Source: Actinokineospora iranica (GTDB lineage Bacteria > Actinomycetota > Actinomycetes > Mycobacteriales > Pseudonocardiaceae). Taken from it: DNA of 64,000 nt. Position numbers and translations under genes: made by a program. The DNA is taken from positions 248,001-312,000 of the forward strand of contig NZ_FMZZ01000006.1 in the NCBI RefSeq assembly GCF_900101685.1, given 5' to 3'. The notes beneath the pieces are model-generated. The model was not told the origin of the DNA and ran no database searches. It saw only the letters and a list, made by a program, of their open reading frames with translations. The stretch's first letter is position 1. The number at the start of each line of letters is the position of its first letter. Positions 39,247-48,702 of this stretch are shown piece after piece.

Positions 39247-39806
39247 GTTGGCGGGGCGGGTGCCTGTCGGGTGGGGGCTGGTGTCTGTTGGTCGGCTCTT
39301 GCGGCGCGTTCCAGGAGGGGGCGGACTCGTGGGGCTACTGGGGTGGAGAGGGCTATCGAGGTTGAGGTTCTGCTGACCCACTCGACGTCTACCACCTGGT
39401 CTATGACTCGTTGTAGGTCGTCGTTGTTCTTGGCGACCATGCGGACTAGGAGGTCGCCTTGGCCGGTGGTGGCGTGGACTTCGCAGACCTCGTTGATTGC
39501 TCTTAGGCGGTTCGCTACTTCTGTGCGTTTGCCCTGTGCGATCTCCAGGACTGCGAAGGCTGTTAGGCCGTAGCCCATTGCCGCCAGGTCCAGGGCGGGT
39601 GGGAAGCCGGTGAGGACGCCGCGTCGCTCTAGGCGGTCCAGGCGGGCTTGGACTGTGCCCCTGGCCACTCCCAGGCGCCTTGAGCATTCCAGGACGCCTA
39701 GGCGGGGTTCGTCGGTGAGGAGGAGCAGGAGGCGGGCGTCCAAGGCGTCCAGGGTGGATTCGGGGTCTTCTGGCACTGGGGTGGACCTCCTGGGCAGAGT
39801 GACCAT
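39198..39806 (-). CDS. Lrp/AsnC family transcriptional regulator
   Basis: A 202-residue regulator. The N-terminal helix-turn-helix (LDALDARLLLLLTDEPRLG, then RLGVARGTVQARLDRLERRG) is followed by the RAM effector-binding domain to about residue 150. The ATG at 39806 was chosen by family length. It is divergent from hppD and probably senses an amino acid such as tyrosine or phenylalanine. The C-terminal 50 residues are unusual: proline-rich, and the last 16 codons (from ARWGGVV to the stop at 39198) lie inside the palindromic element at 39099-39246, so the original stop seems to have been replaced. Confidence 0.88.
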   Translation of the reverse strand: MVTLPRRSTPVPEDPESTLDALDARLLLLLTDEPRLGVLECSRRLGVARGTVQARLDRLERRGVLTGFPPALDLAAMGYGLTAFAVLEIAQGKRTEVANRLRAINEVCEVHATTGQGDLLVRMVAKNNDDLQRVIDQVVDVEWVSRTSTSIALSTPVAPRVRPLLERAARADQQTPAPTRQAPAPPTARWGGVVSSGEKEDR

Positions 39807-39818
39807 TTTGTCGAGCCG

Positions 39819-39872
39819 GTCTGGTGTCAGACTAGGCGATGTGACCAGTGAAACGGCACTGCCTTGCGCAAG
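39819..39872. promoter_or_regulatory. Inverted repeats between the Lrp gene and hppD
   Basis: Two perfect inverted repeats occur in the 117-base divergent region: GTCTG-GTGT-CAGAC at 39819-39832 and CTTGCGCAAG at 39863-39872. Either could be the site through which the Lrp-type regulator controls itself and hppD. Confidence 0.4.
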
Positions 39873-39914
39873 ATGACTGGTCGGCACATGCTCGTCTTAC
39901 CGCTGCGAAGGTAG

Positions 39915-41126
<1,212 letters not shown>

Positions 41127-41213
41127 GACCGGTGTCGGGGGCCACACTCAGCGACTCCTCAGGTGGGGCGGGTACCCTCGTCCGCAGAAGTATCCAGGTG
41201 GGGAGAAACTGGC

Positions 41214-41480
41214 ATGGCCCTCGGCACTCGAATTGCCGGTGCGGTCCCCCTCGCGGGCGCCGCGGCCGCGGCGTTGGTGCTGGCCGGGGTCGCTGTCTTC
41301 ACCGTCGGCAGCGCCGGGTGCGCCAGCGCGGGTGAGTTCGTGCAGCGCGGCGCCGAACTGGAACTGGTCGGCGGGTGTGTCGACCCGGCCGACCTGCCCG
41401 CGGCTCCCGGCGGGCCGGAGATCGTGCCGGGGTCGCACCCTGGTTCGGCGGTCGACCGCCTGCACCAGGTGCGCCCCTGA
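41214..41480 (+). CDS. Small exported hypothetical protein
   Basis: An 88-residue protein with an N-terminal hydrophobic segment (AGAVPLAGAAAAALVLAGVAVFTVG at about 8-32), then a short mature part with two cysteines (SAGCASAGEF and VGGCVDPADLP). It could be anchored or secreted. The ATG at 41214 follows GGGGAG. A promoter-like TACCCT (41173) and a downstream terminator suggest it is transcribed alone. I do not recognise a family. Confidence 0.65.
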   Translation: MALGTRIAGAVPLAGAAAAALVLAGVAVFTVGSAGCASAGEFVQRGAELELVGGCVDPADLPAAPGGPEIVPGSHPGSAVDRLHQVRP

Positions 41481-41494
41481 ATCCACTGACGACA

Positions 41495-41520
41495 GAGGCC
41501 CGCTCGGGTGAGCGGGCCTC
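41495..41520. terminator. Terminator between the small exported protein gene and metB
   Basis: An 11-bp stem (GAGGCCCGCTC) with a GGGT loop in the gap between convergent stops. Shares ACAGAGGCCCGC with the terminators at 6456 and 55515. Confidence 0.85.
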
Positions 41521-41535
41521 GCGTCATGTGAGGCG

Positions 41536-42708
41536 TCAGCCGAGGGCGTCCAGGAGGTCGCCGACGAGGTCGGCGCCGTCCTCGATGCCGACCGACAGGC
41601 GCAAGATGTCGCCCGCGACCTGCAACGGTGAGCCGGTGGTGCTGGCGTGCGTCATCTTGCCGGGGTGCTCGATCAGGGACTCGATGCCGCCGAGGGACTC
41701 GCCGAGGATGAACAGCTTGGTGCGCGCGGCGATGTCGAGAGCGGCCTGCTCACCGCCCGCCACCGAGAAGGAGACCATGCCGCCGAAGCGGCGCATCTGC
41801 TTGGCGGCGATCTCGTGGCCTGGGTGGTCGGCCAGGCCAGGGTAGTAGACCTTGGTGACCCGGTTGTGGCTGACCAGCGCCTCCACGACCCGCTCGGCGT
41901 TGTCGCTGTGCCGCTCCATGCGCAGCGCCAGGGTCTTCGCCCCGCGCAGGACCAGCCACGAGTCGAACGGGCTGGGCACCGCGCCTGCGGCGTTGCGCAG
42001 GAACGCGAACTTCTCCTGCAACTCCGGGTCGGAGGTGACCAGCGCGCCGCCGACGACGTCGGAGTGCCCGCCGAGGTACTTGGTGGTGGAGTGCAGCACC
42101 ACATCGGCGCCGAGGCCGAGCGGGCTTTGCAGGTACGGGGTGGCGAAGGTGTTGTCGATGACCAGCTTCGCCGCGGCCTCGGCGGCGACGGCGGCCAGCG
42201 CGGCGATGTCGGCGATCCCCAGCAGCGGGTTCGTCGGCGTCTCCGACCAGATGACCTTGGTGTTGGGCCGCACGGCCGCGCGGGTGGCGGTGACGTCGGA
42301 CAGGTCGACCGAGGTGTACTCGACGCCCCAGAGCGAGAGGACCTTGTCCAGCAGGCGGAAGGTGCCGCCGTAGGCGTCGCTGCCGAGCACCACGTGGTCG
42401 CCGGGCCGGGTCATCGACCGCAGCGCGATATCGGCTGCGGCCATCCCGGAGGCGAACGCGAGCCCGAACTTACCGCCCTCCAGGGAAGCCAGCGCTTCCT
42501 CCAACGCGGTCCGCGTCGGGTTGGCGGTGCGCGAATACTCGTAGCCCCCGTCGCGAACGCCCCCGACCCCGTCCTGGGCGAAGGTGGACGTGGCGTAGAT
42601 CGGGACGATCACCGCGCCGGTACGCGGATCGGGCTCCTGGCCCGCGTGGATCGCCCGGGTCTCGAAGCCCCACCGTGTCGCGTCCACAGGCGACGTGTCT
42701 TCTGCCAT
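41536..42708 (-). CDS. metB: Cystathionine gamma-synthase/lyase (Cys/Met metabolism PLP enzyme)
   Basis: A 390-residue fold-type I PLP enzyme. FETRAIHAGQEPDP is the N-terminal signature, SRTANPTRTALEEALASLEGG the tyrosine-arginine region, and the PLP lysine lies in HSTTKYLGGHSD. Sequence alone does not separate gamma-synthase (MetB) from gamma-lyase, but the actinobacterial pattern and the cbs gene 2 kb upstream suit a role in exchange between homocysteine and cysteine. The gene is preceded by a GTGGGA-CTTA-TCCCAC palindrome. Confidence 0.88.
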   Translation of the reverse strand: MAEDTSPVDATRWGFETRAIHAGQEPDPRTGAVIVPIYATSTFAQDGVGGVRDGGYEYSRTANPTRTALEEALASLEGGKFGLAFASGMAAADIALRSMTRPGDHVVLGSDAYGGTFRLLDKVLSLWGVEYTSVDLSDVTATRAAVRPNTKVIWSETPTNPLLGIADIAALAAVAAEAAAKLVIDNTFATPYLQSPLGLGADVVLHSTTKYLGGHSDVVGGALVTSDPELQEKFAFLRNAAGAVPSPFDSWLVLRGAKTLALRMERHSDNAERVVEALVSHNRVTKVYYPGLADHPGHEIAAKQMRRFGGMVSFSVAGGEQAALDIAARTKLFILGESLGGIESLIEHPGKMTHASTTGSPLQVAGDILRLSVGIEDGADLVGDLLDALG

Positions 42709-42746
42709 GTGACCAGGCTACGGCCATGGACCACCATGACCACGAT

Positions 42747-42762
42747 GTGGGACTTATCCCAC
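42747..42762 (-). promoter_or_regulatory. Palindrome upstream of metB
   Basis: GTGGGA-CTTA-TCCCAC, a perfect 6+6 inverted repeat 39 bases before the metB ATG in a 105-base intergenic gap. It has no known riboswitch features and is best read as a protein binding site. Confidence 0.45.
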
Positions 42763-42813
42763 TTTGGGGAATGTTTGCCCACGATGGTGTATCGGCCGGA
42801 ACGGTCGGTGTGC

Positions 42814-43380
42814 CTAGTACCCCGGGTACCCGCGCCGCTGCGGGGCCAGCCACTTGAAGGTGGCGGGCAGGACCGCGAACACCAGCGTGCTCACCGCCGT
42901 CACCAGACCGAAGACAAGCAATGTCGTGTATGTGGCGACAAAGCTGAACAGCAACTCGAAGTAGCGACCGAAACCGAAGACGCTGAACAGCTCGGACACC
43001 ACCGGCTCCAGCAGCACCGACAGAATGCCCAGGAACGCGGCTATCAGGACGAGCACGCCGCCCGCCTTCAGCCTGGCGAGCATGAGCGCCCCGCCGAGCA
43101 GCGCCATGCCCGCCACCACGAACCGGCTGACGACGATCACCAACCCGCCTCCGGACACGAAACCGAGACCGGGACCCCGGCTGAACGAGACCAGGAAGTT
43201 GATCGACGCCCAGGTGAAGCAGGCCGCCATCAGCAGCGCGAACAGCAGCGCCAGGATCGCGGTGGCGGGGTTGGCCGGACGCGCGGGCGGCTGCGGATAG
43301 CCACCCGGCGGGTAACCGCCCTGCGGGTAGCCACCGTACGGATACGGCTGCTGCGGGTAGGGCTGCTGCGGATACCCCAT
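42814..43380 (-). CDS. Membrane protein with Gln/Pro/Tyr-rich N-terminus
   Basis: A 188-residue protein. The first 40 residues are low-complexity repeats of QQPYP and GGYP; the rest has four hydrophobic helices (for example ATAILALLFALLMAACF and LLVFGLVTAVSTLVFAV). The C-terminus is short and basic (RRGYPGY). The ATG at 43380 follows a GGGGAGCA site. The architecture is shared with the upstream neighbour at 43502, so the two are probably paralogues. No function is known. Confidence 0.8.
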   Translation of the reverse strand: MGYPQQPYPQQPYPYGGYPQGGYPPGGYPQPPARPANPATAILALLFALLMAACFTWASINFLVSFSRGPGLGFVSGGGLVIVVSRFVVAGMALLGGALMLARLKAGGVLVLIAAFLGILSVLLEPVVSELFSVFGFGRYFELLFSFVATYTTLLVFGLVTAVSTLVFAVLPATFKWLAPQRRGYPGY

Positions 43381-43451
43381 GGCTTGCTCCCCCTCCAAAC
43401 GGATGACGCCTTGTGCGACTCAGGCTAGGCCCGCGCCGTTCCCTCAGACGC

Positions 43452-43484
43452 CGATGGACCCCGACTTCGTGTCGGGGTCCATCG
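43452..43484 (-). terminator. Terminator after the larger Pro/Gln-rich membrane protein gene
   Basis: A 14-bp perfect stem (CGATGGACCCCGAC) with a TTCGT loop, 17 bases downstream of the stop at 43502 on the minus strand. Confidence 0.8.
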
Positions 43485-43501
43485 AATGGTCGTTAACGCT
43501 C

Positions 43502-44743
43502 TTACCACTGCTGAGGCGGCTGCTGCCCCTGCTGCGGCGGCGGCCCGTAGCCCGGCTGCTGGCCGGTCGGCGGGGCGTAGCCCGGCGGGGGCGGCTGCCC
43601 GTAGCCCGGCTGCGGCGGCGGCTGCTGCCCGTACCCCTGGGGCGGCTGGCCGTAGCCGCCCTGCTGGCCGTAGCCCGGCTGCGGCTGGCCGTAACCCTGC
43701 TGCTGCGGCTGGCCGAACCCACCGGTGGGGCCACCTGAACCGCTGCCGAGCGGCGGGCTCGACACCAGGTACGGCCTGGTCTGCGGGAAGAAGTACATCG
43801 CGCCCGCACCCGCGATGAGCAGGCCCAACACGATCGAGAGAGTCCCGCCGATGATGGCGTAAGTGACCATCACCAAGATCGTGGTCAGCACAAGCAGGCC
43901 GCCGCCCGCGATCACCAGCAGGTGCGCGAACTCGGTCTTGCGCAGGAACAACAGGACCGCGCCCGCGAGCGCCAAGGCAGAGGCGACAAGCTGCAGAATC
44001 ACGAAAACGACGACCGGGCCGCCGACGGCGGACGCCGGTGACAGCGACGACAGGCTGCCGATCACGCCGAGCAGGCCGAGCAGGGCGATCGCGCCCTGCA
44101 CGATCATCGCCACCACGGCCGTGTTGCCGCTCTGGCCGCCGAAGTTCGGCTGGGGGCCGAAGCCGCCCTGCTGGGCGAAGCCGCCCTGCTGCGGGTAACC
44201 GCCCGGCTGGCCGTAGCCCGGCTGGGGCTGGCCGTACCCCTGCGGCTGCTGCCCGTACTGCGGCTGGCCGTACGGGGACTGGGGCTGGCCGAAACCGCCC
44301 GCGGGCGAGTCCGTCGCGCTGGGCGGTGGGGTGTACTGCGGCGCTGCCTGCGGGATCGAGCCGGGCTGCACCACCTGGGTGGCCTCGGGCTGGCTCTGGT
44401 TGGGCGCGCCCTGGCCGGGGCGGACGACCTGGGTGCGGTCGGAGCCCTCGTCCTCCTGGCCGGGGGTGTCCTGGCCGGGGGTGTCCTGGCCGGGGGTGTC
44501 CTGGCCGGGCACCGGCTGGCCTGGGCGGATGGCCTGGGTGCGTTCGACGCCGTCGGCCCCGGTGTTGGGGCCGGGCGGCTGGGCGTACTGCGGCTGATTC
44601 GGGTCCGGCTGCTGCTGCTGCGCGGGCGGGTAGCCCGGTGGCTGGCCGTACTGCGGCTGCCCCTGGTCCTGGCCTGGCTGACCAGGCCACTGCGGGGGCT
44701 GACCGCCCTGCCACGGCTGATTCGGCGGCTGGGGAGAGCTCAT
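43502..44743 (-). CDS. Membrane protein flanked by long Pro/Gln/Gly-rich regions
   Basis: A 413-residue protein. About 200 N-terminal residues are cytoplasmic-type low complexity, including three identical PGQDT units and several TQVV/TQAIRPGQ segments that could be phosphothreonine or FHA-binding sites. Four membrane helices follow (about 205-325), then an 80-residue tail of GYGQP and QPPP repeats. The ATG at 44743 is preferred to the GTG at 44755, which overlaps the ribosome binding site. Proline-rich tails on both sides of a small membrane domain suggest a scaffold role, but this is inference. Confidence 0.78.
   Translation of the reverse strand: MSSPQPPNQPWQGGQPPQWPGQPGQDQGQPQYGQPPGYPPAQQQQPDPNQPQYAQPPGPNTGADGVERTQAIRPGQPVPGQDTPGQDTPGQDTPGQEDEGSDRTQVVRPGQGAPNQSQPEATQVVQPGSIPQAAPQYTPPPSATDSPAGGFGQPQSPYGQPQYGQQPQGYGQPQPGYGQPGGYPQQGGFAQQGGFGPQPNFGGQSGNTAVVAMIVQGAIALLGLLGVIGSLSSLSPASAVGGPVVVFVILQLVASALALAGAVLLFLRKTEFAHLLVIAGGGLLVLTTILVMVTYAIIGGTLSIVLGLLIAGAGAMYFFPQTRPYLVSSPPLGSGSGGPTGGFGQPQQQGYGQPQPGYGQQGGYGQPPQGYGQQPPPQPGYGQPPPPGYAPPTGQQPGYGPPPQQGQQPPQQW
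44456..44500 (-). repeat. Three tandem 15-bp units encoding PGQDT
   Basis: Three identical 15-base units (CTGGCCGGGGGTGTC on the plus strand) followed by a partial fourth. They encode repeated DTPGQ residues in the N-terminal tail of the membrane protein and could vary in number by slippage. Confidence 0.85.
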
Positions 44744-44848
44744 CGGGTTTCCCACCCCTTTTGACCTGGAATGTCGTCTCGCATCGCCGGTAACGCTATC
44801 GGATGGCTTATTGCACTGCGCGCCGCGCCGGACACCGTTCCCGGGGCT

Positions 44849-46225
44849 TCACCTGCCCGCAAGGAAACCCAGAAGGTCCTGCCTGGTCACCACGCCCGCG
44901 GGTTTGCCGTCGACCAGCACCAGGGCGCCGTCGGCCGCGGCCAGCGCGCTCATCGCGGCGGTGACCTGCTCGCCCGCGCCGATGGTGGGCAGCGGGCCGG
45001 ACATGTGCCGGTCGAGCCGGTCGGCGAGGGCGGCCTTTCCGGTGAACAGGGCGTCGAGGAGGTCGCGCTCGTTGACCGCGCCGACGACCTCCGCGGCCAT
45101 GACCGGCGGTTCGGCGTTGACCACGGGCATCTGGCTCACGCCGAACTCCCGCAGGATCGCCACCGCGTCGGCGACGGTCTCGGTGGGGTGGGCGTGGATG
45201 AACTCCGGCAGCGCGCCGGTCGCGCTCTTGCGGCGCAGGACGTCGCCGACGGTCGCGCCGGAGTGCTCGGGCGGGAGGAAGCCGTACTGGGCCATCCAGG
45301 AGTCGTTGAAGACCTTCGACAGGTAGCCGCGGCCGCCGTCGGGCAGCAGCACGACCACGACGTCGTCCGGGCCGAGGCGCTGGGCCAGGCGCAGCGCGGC
45401 TGCGGCGGCCATGCCGCAGGAGCCGCCGACCAGCAGGCCTTCCTCGCGGGCGAGCCGTCGGGTGACCTCGAAGGACTCCGCGTCGCTGACGGCGATGATC
45501 TCGTCGGCGATGCCGCGGTCGTAGGTCTCGGGCCAGAAGTCCTCGCCGACGCCCTCGACCAGGTACGGGCGGCCGGTGCCGCCGGAGTAGACCGAGCCCT
45601 CCGGGTCCGCGCCGATGACCTTGACCCGGCCCTCGGAGACCTCTTTGAGGTAGCGGCCGGTGCCGCTGATCGTGCCGCCGGTGCCGACGCCCGCGACGAA
45701 GTGCGTGATCCGGCCGTCGGTCTGCTTCCACAGCTCAGGACCGGTGGAGGCGTAGTGGCTCGCCGGGTTCTCCTGGTTGGCGTACTGGTTGGGCTTCCAG
45801 GCGCCCTCGATCTCGCGGACGAGCCGGTCGGAGACGTTGTAATAGGAGTCGGGGTGCTCGGGGGCCACCGCGGTCGGGCACACCACGACCTCCGCGCCGT
45901 AGGCCTTGAGGACGTTGCGCTTGTCCTCGCTGACCTTGTCCGGGCACACGAAGACGCACTTGTAGCCCCTGCGCTGGGCGACCATGGCCAGCCCGACGCC
46001 GGTGTTGCCGGAGGTGGGCTCCACGATCGTGCCGCCGGGGCGCAACTCGCCGGACTTCTCCGCGGCCTCGACCATGCGCAGCGCGATACGGTCCTTCACG
46101 CTGCCGCCGGGGTTGAAGTACTCCACCTTGGCCAACACGGTCGGGGACAGCCCCGCGGCGAGCGAGTTCAGCTTCACCAGCGGCGTGTCGCCGACAAGAT
46201 CGATGATGTGCTCGACGTACTCCAC
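44849..46225 (-). CDS. cbs: Cystathionine beta-synthase
   Basis: A 458-residue fold-type II PLP enzyme with C-terminal regulatory domain. The PLP lysine is Lys 44 in NPGGSVKDR; the substrate loop TSGNTGVGLA and the glycine-rich GTGGTISGTGRY follow. Two CBS motifs occupy about 335-455. It condenses serine and homocysteine to cystathionine, the first step of reverse transsulfuration. The GTG at 46225 has an AAAGGAG site. metB/gamma-lyase activity could come from the gene at 41536. Confidence 0.94.
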   Translation of the reverse strand: MEYVEHIIDLVGDTPLVKLNSLAAGLSPTVLAKVEYFNPGGSVKDRIALRMVEAAEKSGELRPGGTIVEPTSGNTGVGLAMVAQRRGYKCVFVCPDKVSEDKRNVLKAYGAEVVVCPTAVAPEHPDSYYNVSDRLVREIEGAWKPNQYANQENPASHYASTGPELWKQTDGRITHFVAGVGTGGTISGTGRYLKEVSEGRVKVIGADPEGSVYSGGTGRPYLVEGVGEDFWPETYDRGIADEIIAVSDAESFEVTRRLAREEGLLVGGSCGMAAAAALRLAQRLGPDDVVVVLLPDGGRGYLSKVFNDSWMAQYGFLPPEHSGATVGDVLRRKSATGALPEFIHAHPTETVADAVAILREFGVSQMPVVNAEPPVMAAEVVGAVNERDLLDALFTGKAALADRLDRHMSGPLPTIGAGEQVTAAMSALAAADGALVLVDGKPAGVVTRQDLLGFLAGR

Positions 46226-46390
46226 CGGGGTCTCCTTTGGGGGTGATCACGTCCAGGACCTGCGATGCGGCCCTGCGACGAAGCCTAGCCCTGCGGTATC
46301 CGGGCGCCAGGTTGACGCCTCTTGGTAACAAGGAACCGGGGGGTCTCGCGATAGGTGATGAGTAACCCGTGTTGCGGGAGGAGGCAGGCG

Positions 46391-47212
46391 ATGGGCTGGA
46401 TCAGGGGGCTGCGGATGCTGGCGCTGGCGGCGGGCTCGGTCGGCGGGTTGTCCGGCGCGGCGTATTCGGTGCTCAATACCCAGTCGCGGCGGGCCCGCAC
46501 GGTCATCGGCGTGCCGCGCGACCTGCCGTTCAACGCCGACGGCGGCTACCTGCCGCACGGTCCGGGGCCGGTGCCCGTGCCGGTCGACCGGATGCTGACG
46601 CTGGCGGTCTTCGGCGACTCCAGCGCGGCCGGGCTCGGCGCCGAGTCGCCCGACCTGCTGCCCGGCGTGCTGCTGGCGCGCGGGCTGGCCGAGGAGTCGG
46701 GCAGGCCGGTGCGGCTGACCACGTACGCGGTGAGCGGGTCGCGCACGACTGACCTGATCGACCAGGTGGACCGGGCCTTGGCCGACCCGCCGGACGTGGC
46801 GGTCGTGCTGGTCGGCGGCAACGACGTGACGGCCAGGATGAGCGTCGCGGCGTCGGCCGCGCTGCTCGCCGCGCAGGTCCGCAGGCTGCTCGCGGTCGGC
46901 ACCGGGGTCGTCGTGGGCACGTGCCCGGACCTGGGCGCGATCGCGCCCATCCCGCAGCCGCTGCGGACCGTCGCGCGGCGGTGGAGCCTGGCGCTGGCCA
47001 GGGCGCAGGCCCGGGAGCTCTCCCGGACCGAGGCGACGTCTGTGCCGCTGGCCGCGCTGCTGTCGCCGCACTTCCTGGCGCGGCCGCAGGACCTGTTCAG
47101 CCCGGACCGATTTCACCCGAACGGGGCGGGCTACGCGCTCGCCGCCGAGGTGATGCTCGCCCCGCTGTGCGCGGCGGCCGGGGTGTGGAAAAGTGCGGAG
47201 GCAGCCCGCTGA
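46391..47212 (+). CDS. SGNH/GDSL hydrolase family protein
   Basis: A 273-residue esterase/lipase-like protein. An N-terminal hydrophobic helix (MLALAAGSVGGLSGAAYSV) suggests export or anchoring. The SGNH blocks are visible: VFGDSSAAGLGAE with the nucleophile serine, GGNDVTA with Asn, and DRFHPNGAGY with the catalytic Asp and His. The ATG at 46391 has a GGAGGAGG site. It is divergent from cbs and upstream of the thiolase; the substrate is unknown. Confidence 0.88.
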   Translation: MGWIRGLRMLALAAGSVGGLSGAAYSVLNTQSRRARTVIGVPRDLPFNADGGYLPHGPGPVPVPVDRMLTLAVFGDSSAAGLGAESPDLLPGVLLARGLAEESGRPVRLTTYAVSGSRTTDLIDQVDRALADPPDVAVVLVGGNDVTARMSVAASAALLAAQVRRLLAVGTGVVVGTCPDLGAIAPIPQPLRTVARRWSLALARAQARELSRTEATSVPLAALLSPHFLARPQDLFSPDRFHPNGAGYALAAEVMLAPLCAAAGVWKSAEAAR

Positions 47213-47253
47213 GCAGGGCCGTCACACCGTCCCGAATGCTCTGCGCGGTTACG

Positions 47254-47269
47254 GTTACTTGCGAGTAAC
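47254..47269 (+). promoter_or_regulatory. TetR-like palindrome upstream of the thiolase gene
   Basis: GTTACT-TGCG-AGTAAC, a perfect 6+6 inverted repeat 46 bases before the thiolase ATG. Palindromes of the form TTACTnnnnAGTAA are typical operators for TetR-type repressors of fatty acid metabolism. Confidence 0.5.
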
Positions 47270-47314
47270 ATCGGCCGGGTCGTGCAGACCGGCAATCGCG
47301 AAGGAGTACCCGCC

Positions 47315-48535
47315 ATGCCTGAGGCAGTCATCGTCTCCGCCGTCCGATCCCCCATCGGGCGCGCCGGGAAGGGGTCGCTGGTCGACATCCGCCCCGACGA
47401 CCTCGCCGCGCAGATGGTCCGCGCCGCGCTGGACAAGGTGCCCGCGCTCGACCCGACCGAGATCGACGACCTGATGCTGGGCTGCGGCCTGCCCGGCGGC
47501 GAGCAGGGCTTCAACATGGGCCGGATCGTGTCGGTGCTGCTCGGCTACGACCACATCCCCGGCTGCACGGTCACCCGCTACTGCGCCTCGTCGCTGCAGA
47601 CCACCCGGATGGCGCTGCACGCGATCAAGGCCGGTGAGGGCGACGTGTTCATCTCGGCGGGCGTCGAGACGGTGTCCCGCTTCGCCAGGGGCAGCTCCGA
47701 CTCCTGGCCCGACACGCAGAACCCGCTGTTCGCCGACGCCGTCGCCCGCACCGCCGCGGTGGCCGAGAGCGGCGCCGACGAGTGGCACGACCCGCGCGCC
47801 GACGGCATCGTCCCCGACGCCTACATCGCGATGGGCCAGACCGCGGAGAACCTGGCGCTGCTCAAGGGCGTCACCCGCGAGGACATGGACCACTTCGGCG
47901 TCCGCTCGCAGAACCTCGCCGAGCAGGCCATCAAGGACGGCTTCTGGGCCCGCGAGATCACCCCCGTCACCCTCCCCGACGGCCGCGTCGTGGACACCGA
48001 CGACGGCCCCCGCCCCGGCATCACCTACGAGAAGACGGCGACCCTCAAGCCGGTCTTCCGCCCCGACGGCCGCGTCACCGCGGGCAACTGCTGCCCCCTC
48101 AACGACGGCGCCGCCGCCCTGGTGATCATGTCCGACACCAAGGCCAAGGCCCTCGGCCTCACCCCCCTGGCCCGCGTCGTCTCCACCGGCGTCTCCGGCC
48201 TGTCGCCGGAGATCATGGGCCTTGGCCCCGTCGAGGCGTCCAAGCGCGCGCTGGCCAAGGCGGGCCTGACCATCAACGACATCGACCTGGTGGAGATCAA
48301 CGAGGCCTTCGCGGCGCAGGTCATCCCGTCGGCCCGCGACCTCGGCATCGACGAGGACAAACTGAATGTCAACGGCGGCGCCATCGCCATCGGCCACCCC
48401 TTCGGCATGACCGGAGCGCGCATCGCCACCACCCTGATCAACTCCCTCCAGTGGCACGACAAGCAGTTCGGCCTGGAGACCATGTGCGTCGGCGGCGGCC
48501 AGGGCATGGCCATGGTCCTGGAACGCCTGAGCTGA
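47315..48535 (+). CDS. Acetyl-CoA C-acyltransferase (thiolase)
   Basis: A 406-residue thiolase. The acyl-binding cysteine is Cys 90 in TRYCASSLQTT; the C-terminal NGGAIAIGHPFGMTGAR provides His, and the second active cysteine is in MCVGGGQG. It either condenses or cleaves acetyl-CoA units; actinomycete members of this form are annotated as FadA-type beta-oxidation enzymes. The ATG at 47315 has a GAAGGAG site. A palindrome at 47254 may bind a fatty-acid-responsive repressor. A strong terminator follows. Confidence 0.94.
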   Translation: MPEAVIVSAVRSPIGRAGKGSLVDIRPDDLAAQMVRAALDKVPALDPTEIDDLMLGCGLPGGEQGFNMGRIVSVLLGYDHIPGCTVTRYCASSLQTTRMALHAIKAGEGDVFISAGVETVSRFARGSSDSWPDTQNPLFADAVARTAAVAESGADEWHDPRADGIVPDAYIAMGQTAENLALLKGVTREDMDHFGVRSQNLAEQAIKDGFWAREITPVTLPDGRVVDTDDGPRPGITYEKTATLKPVFRPDGRVTAGNCCPLNDGAAALVIMSDTKAKALGLTPLARVVSTGVSGLSPEIMGLGPVEASKRALAKAGLTINDIDLVEINEAFAAQVIPSARDLGIDEDKLNVNGGAIAIGHPFGMTGARIATTLINSLQWHDKQFGLETMCVGGGQGMAMVLERLS

Positions 48536-48572
48536 TCGCCTCGGCGGGGAACAAGCCTGCCTGACGAATACC

Positions 48573-48618
48573 GCCACCAGCTTCCGCCGATTTCCCAGGC
48601 GGAAGCTGGTGGCTTTTT
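48573..48618 (+). terminator. Intrinsic terminator after the thiolase gene
   Basis: A 16-bp perfect stem (GCCACCAGCTTCCGCC) with a 9-base loop and a run of five T residues (48614-48618). Confidence 0.9.
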
Positions 48619-48702
48619 GGCGCGTGGTGTCAGCGATTGCCATAAAGACCCAGCGGAATTCACGAAGCCGCGGGAAAGCAGGGCGTGACAACGCCGATCG
48701 CG

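Noticed and set aside
42709-42813. Possible SAM riboswitch upstream of metB
   Set aside because: The gap is only 105 bases and shows one short palindrome, not the multi-helix core of a SAM riboswitch.
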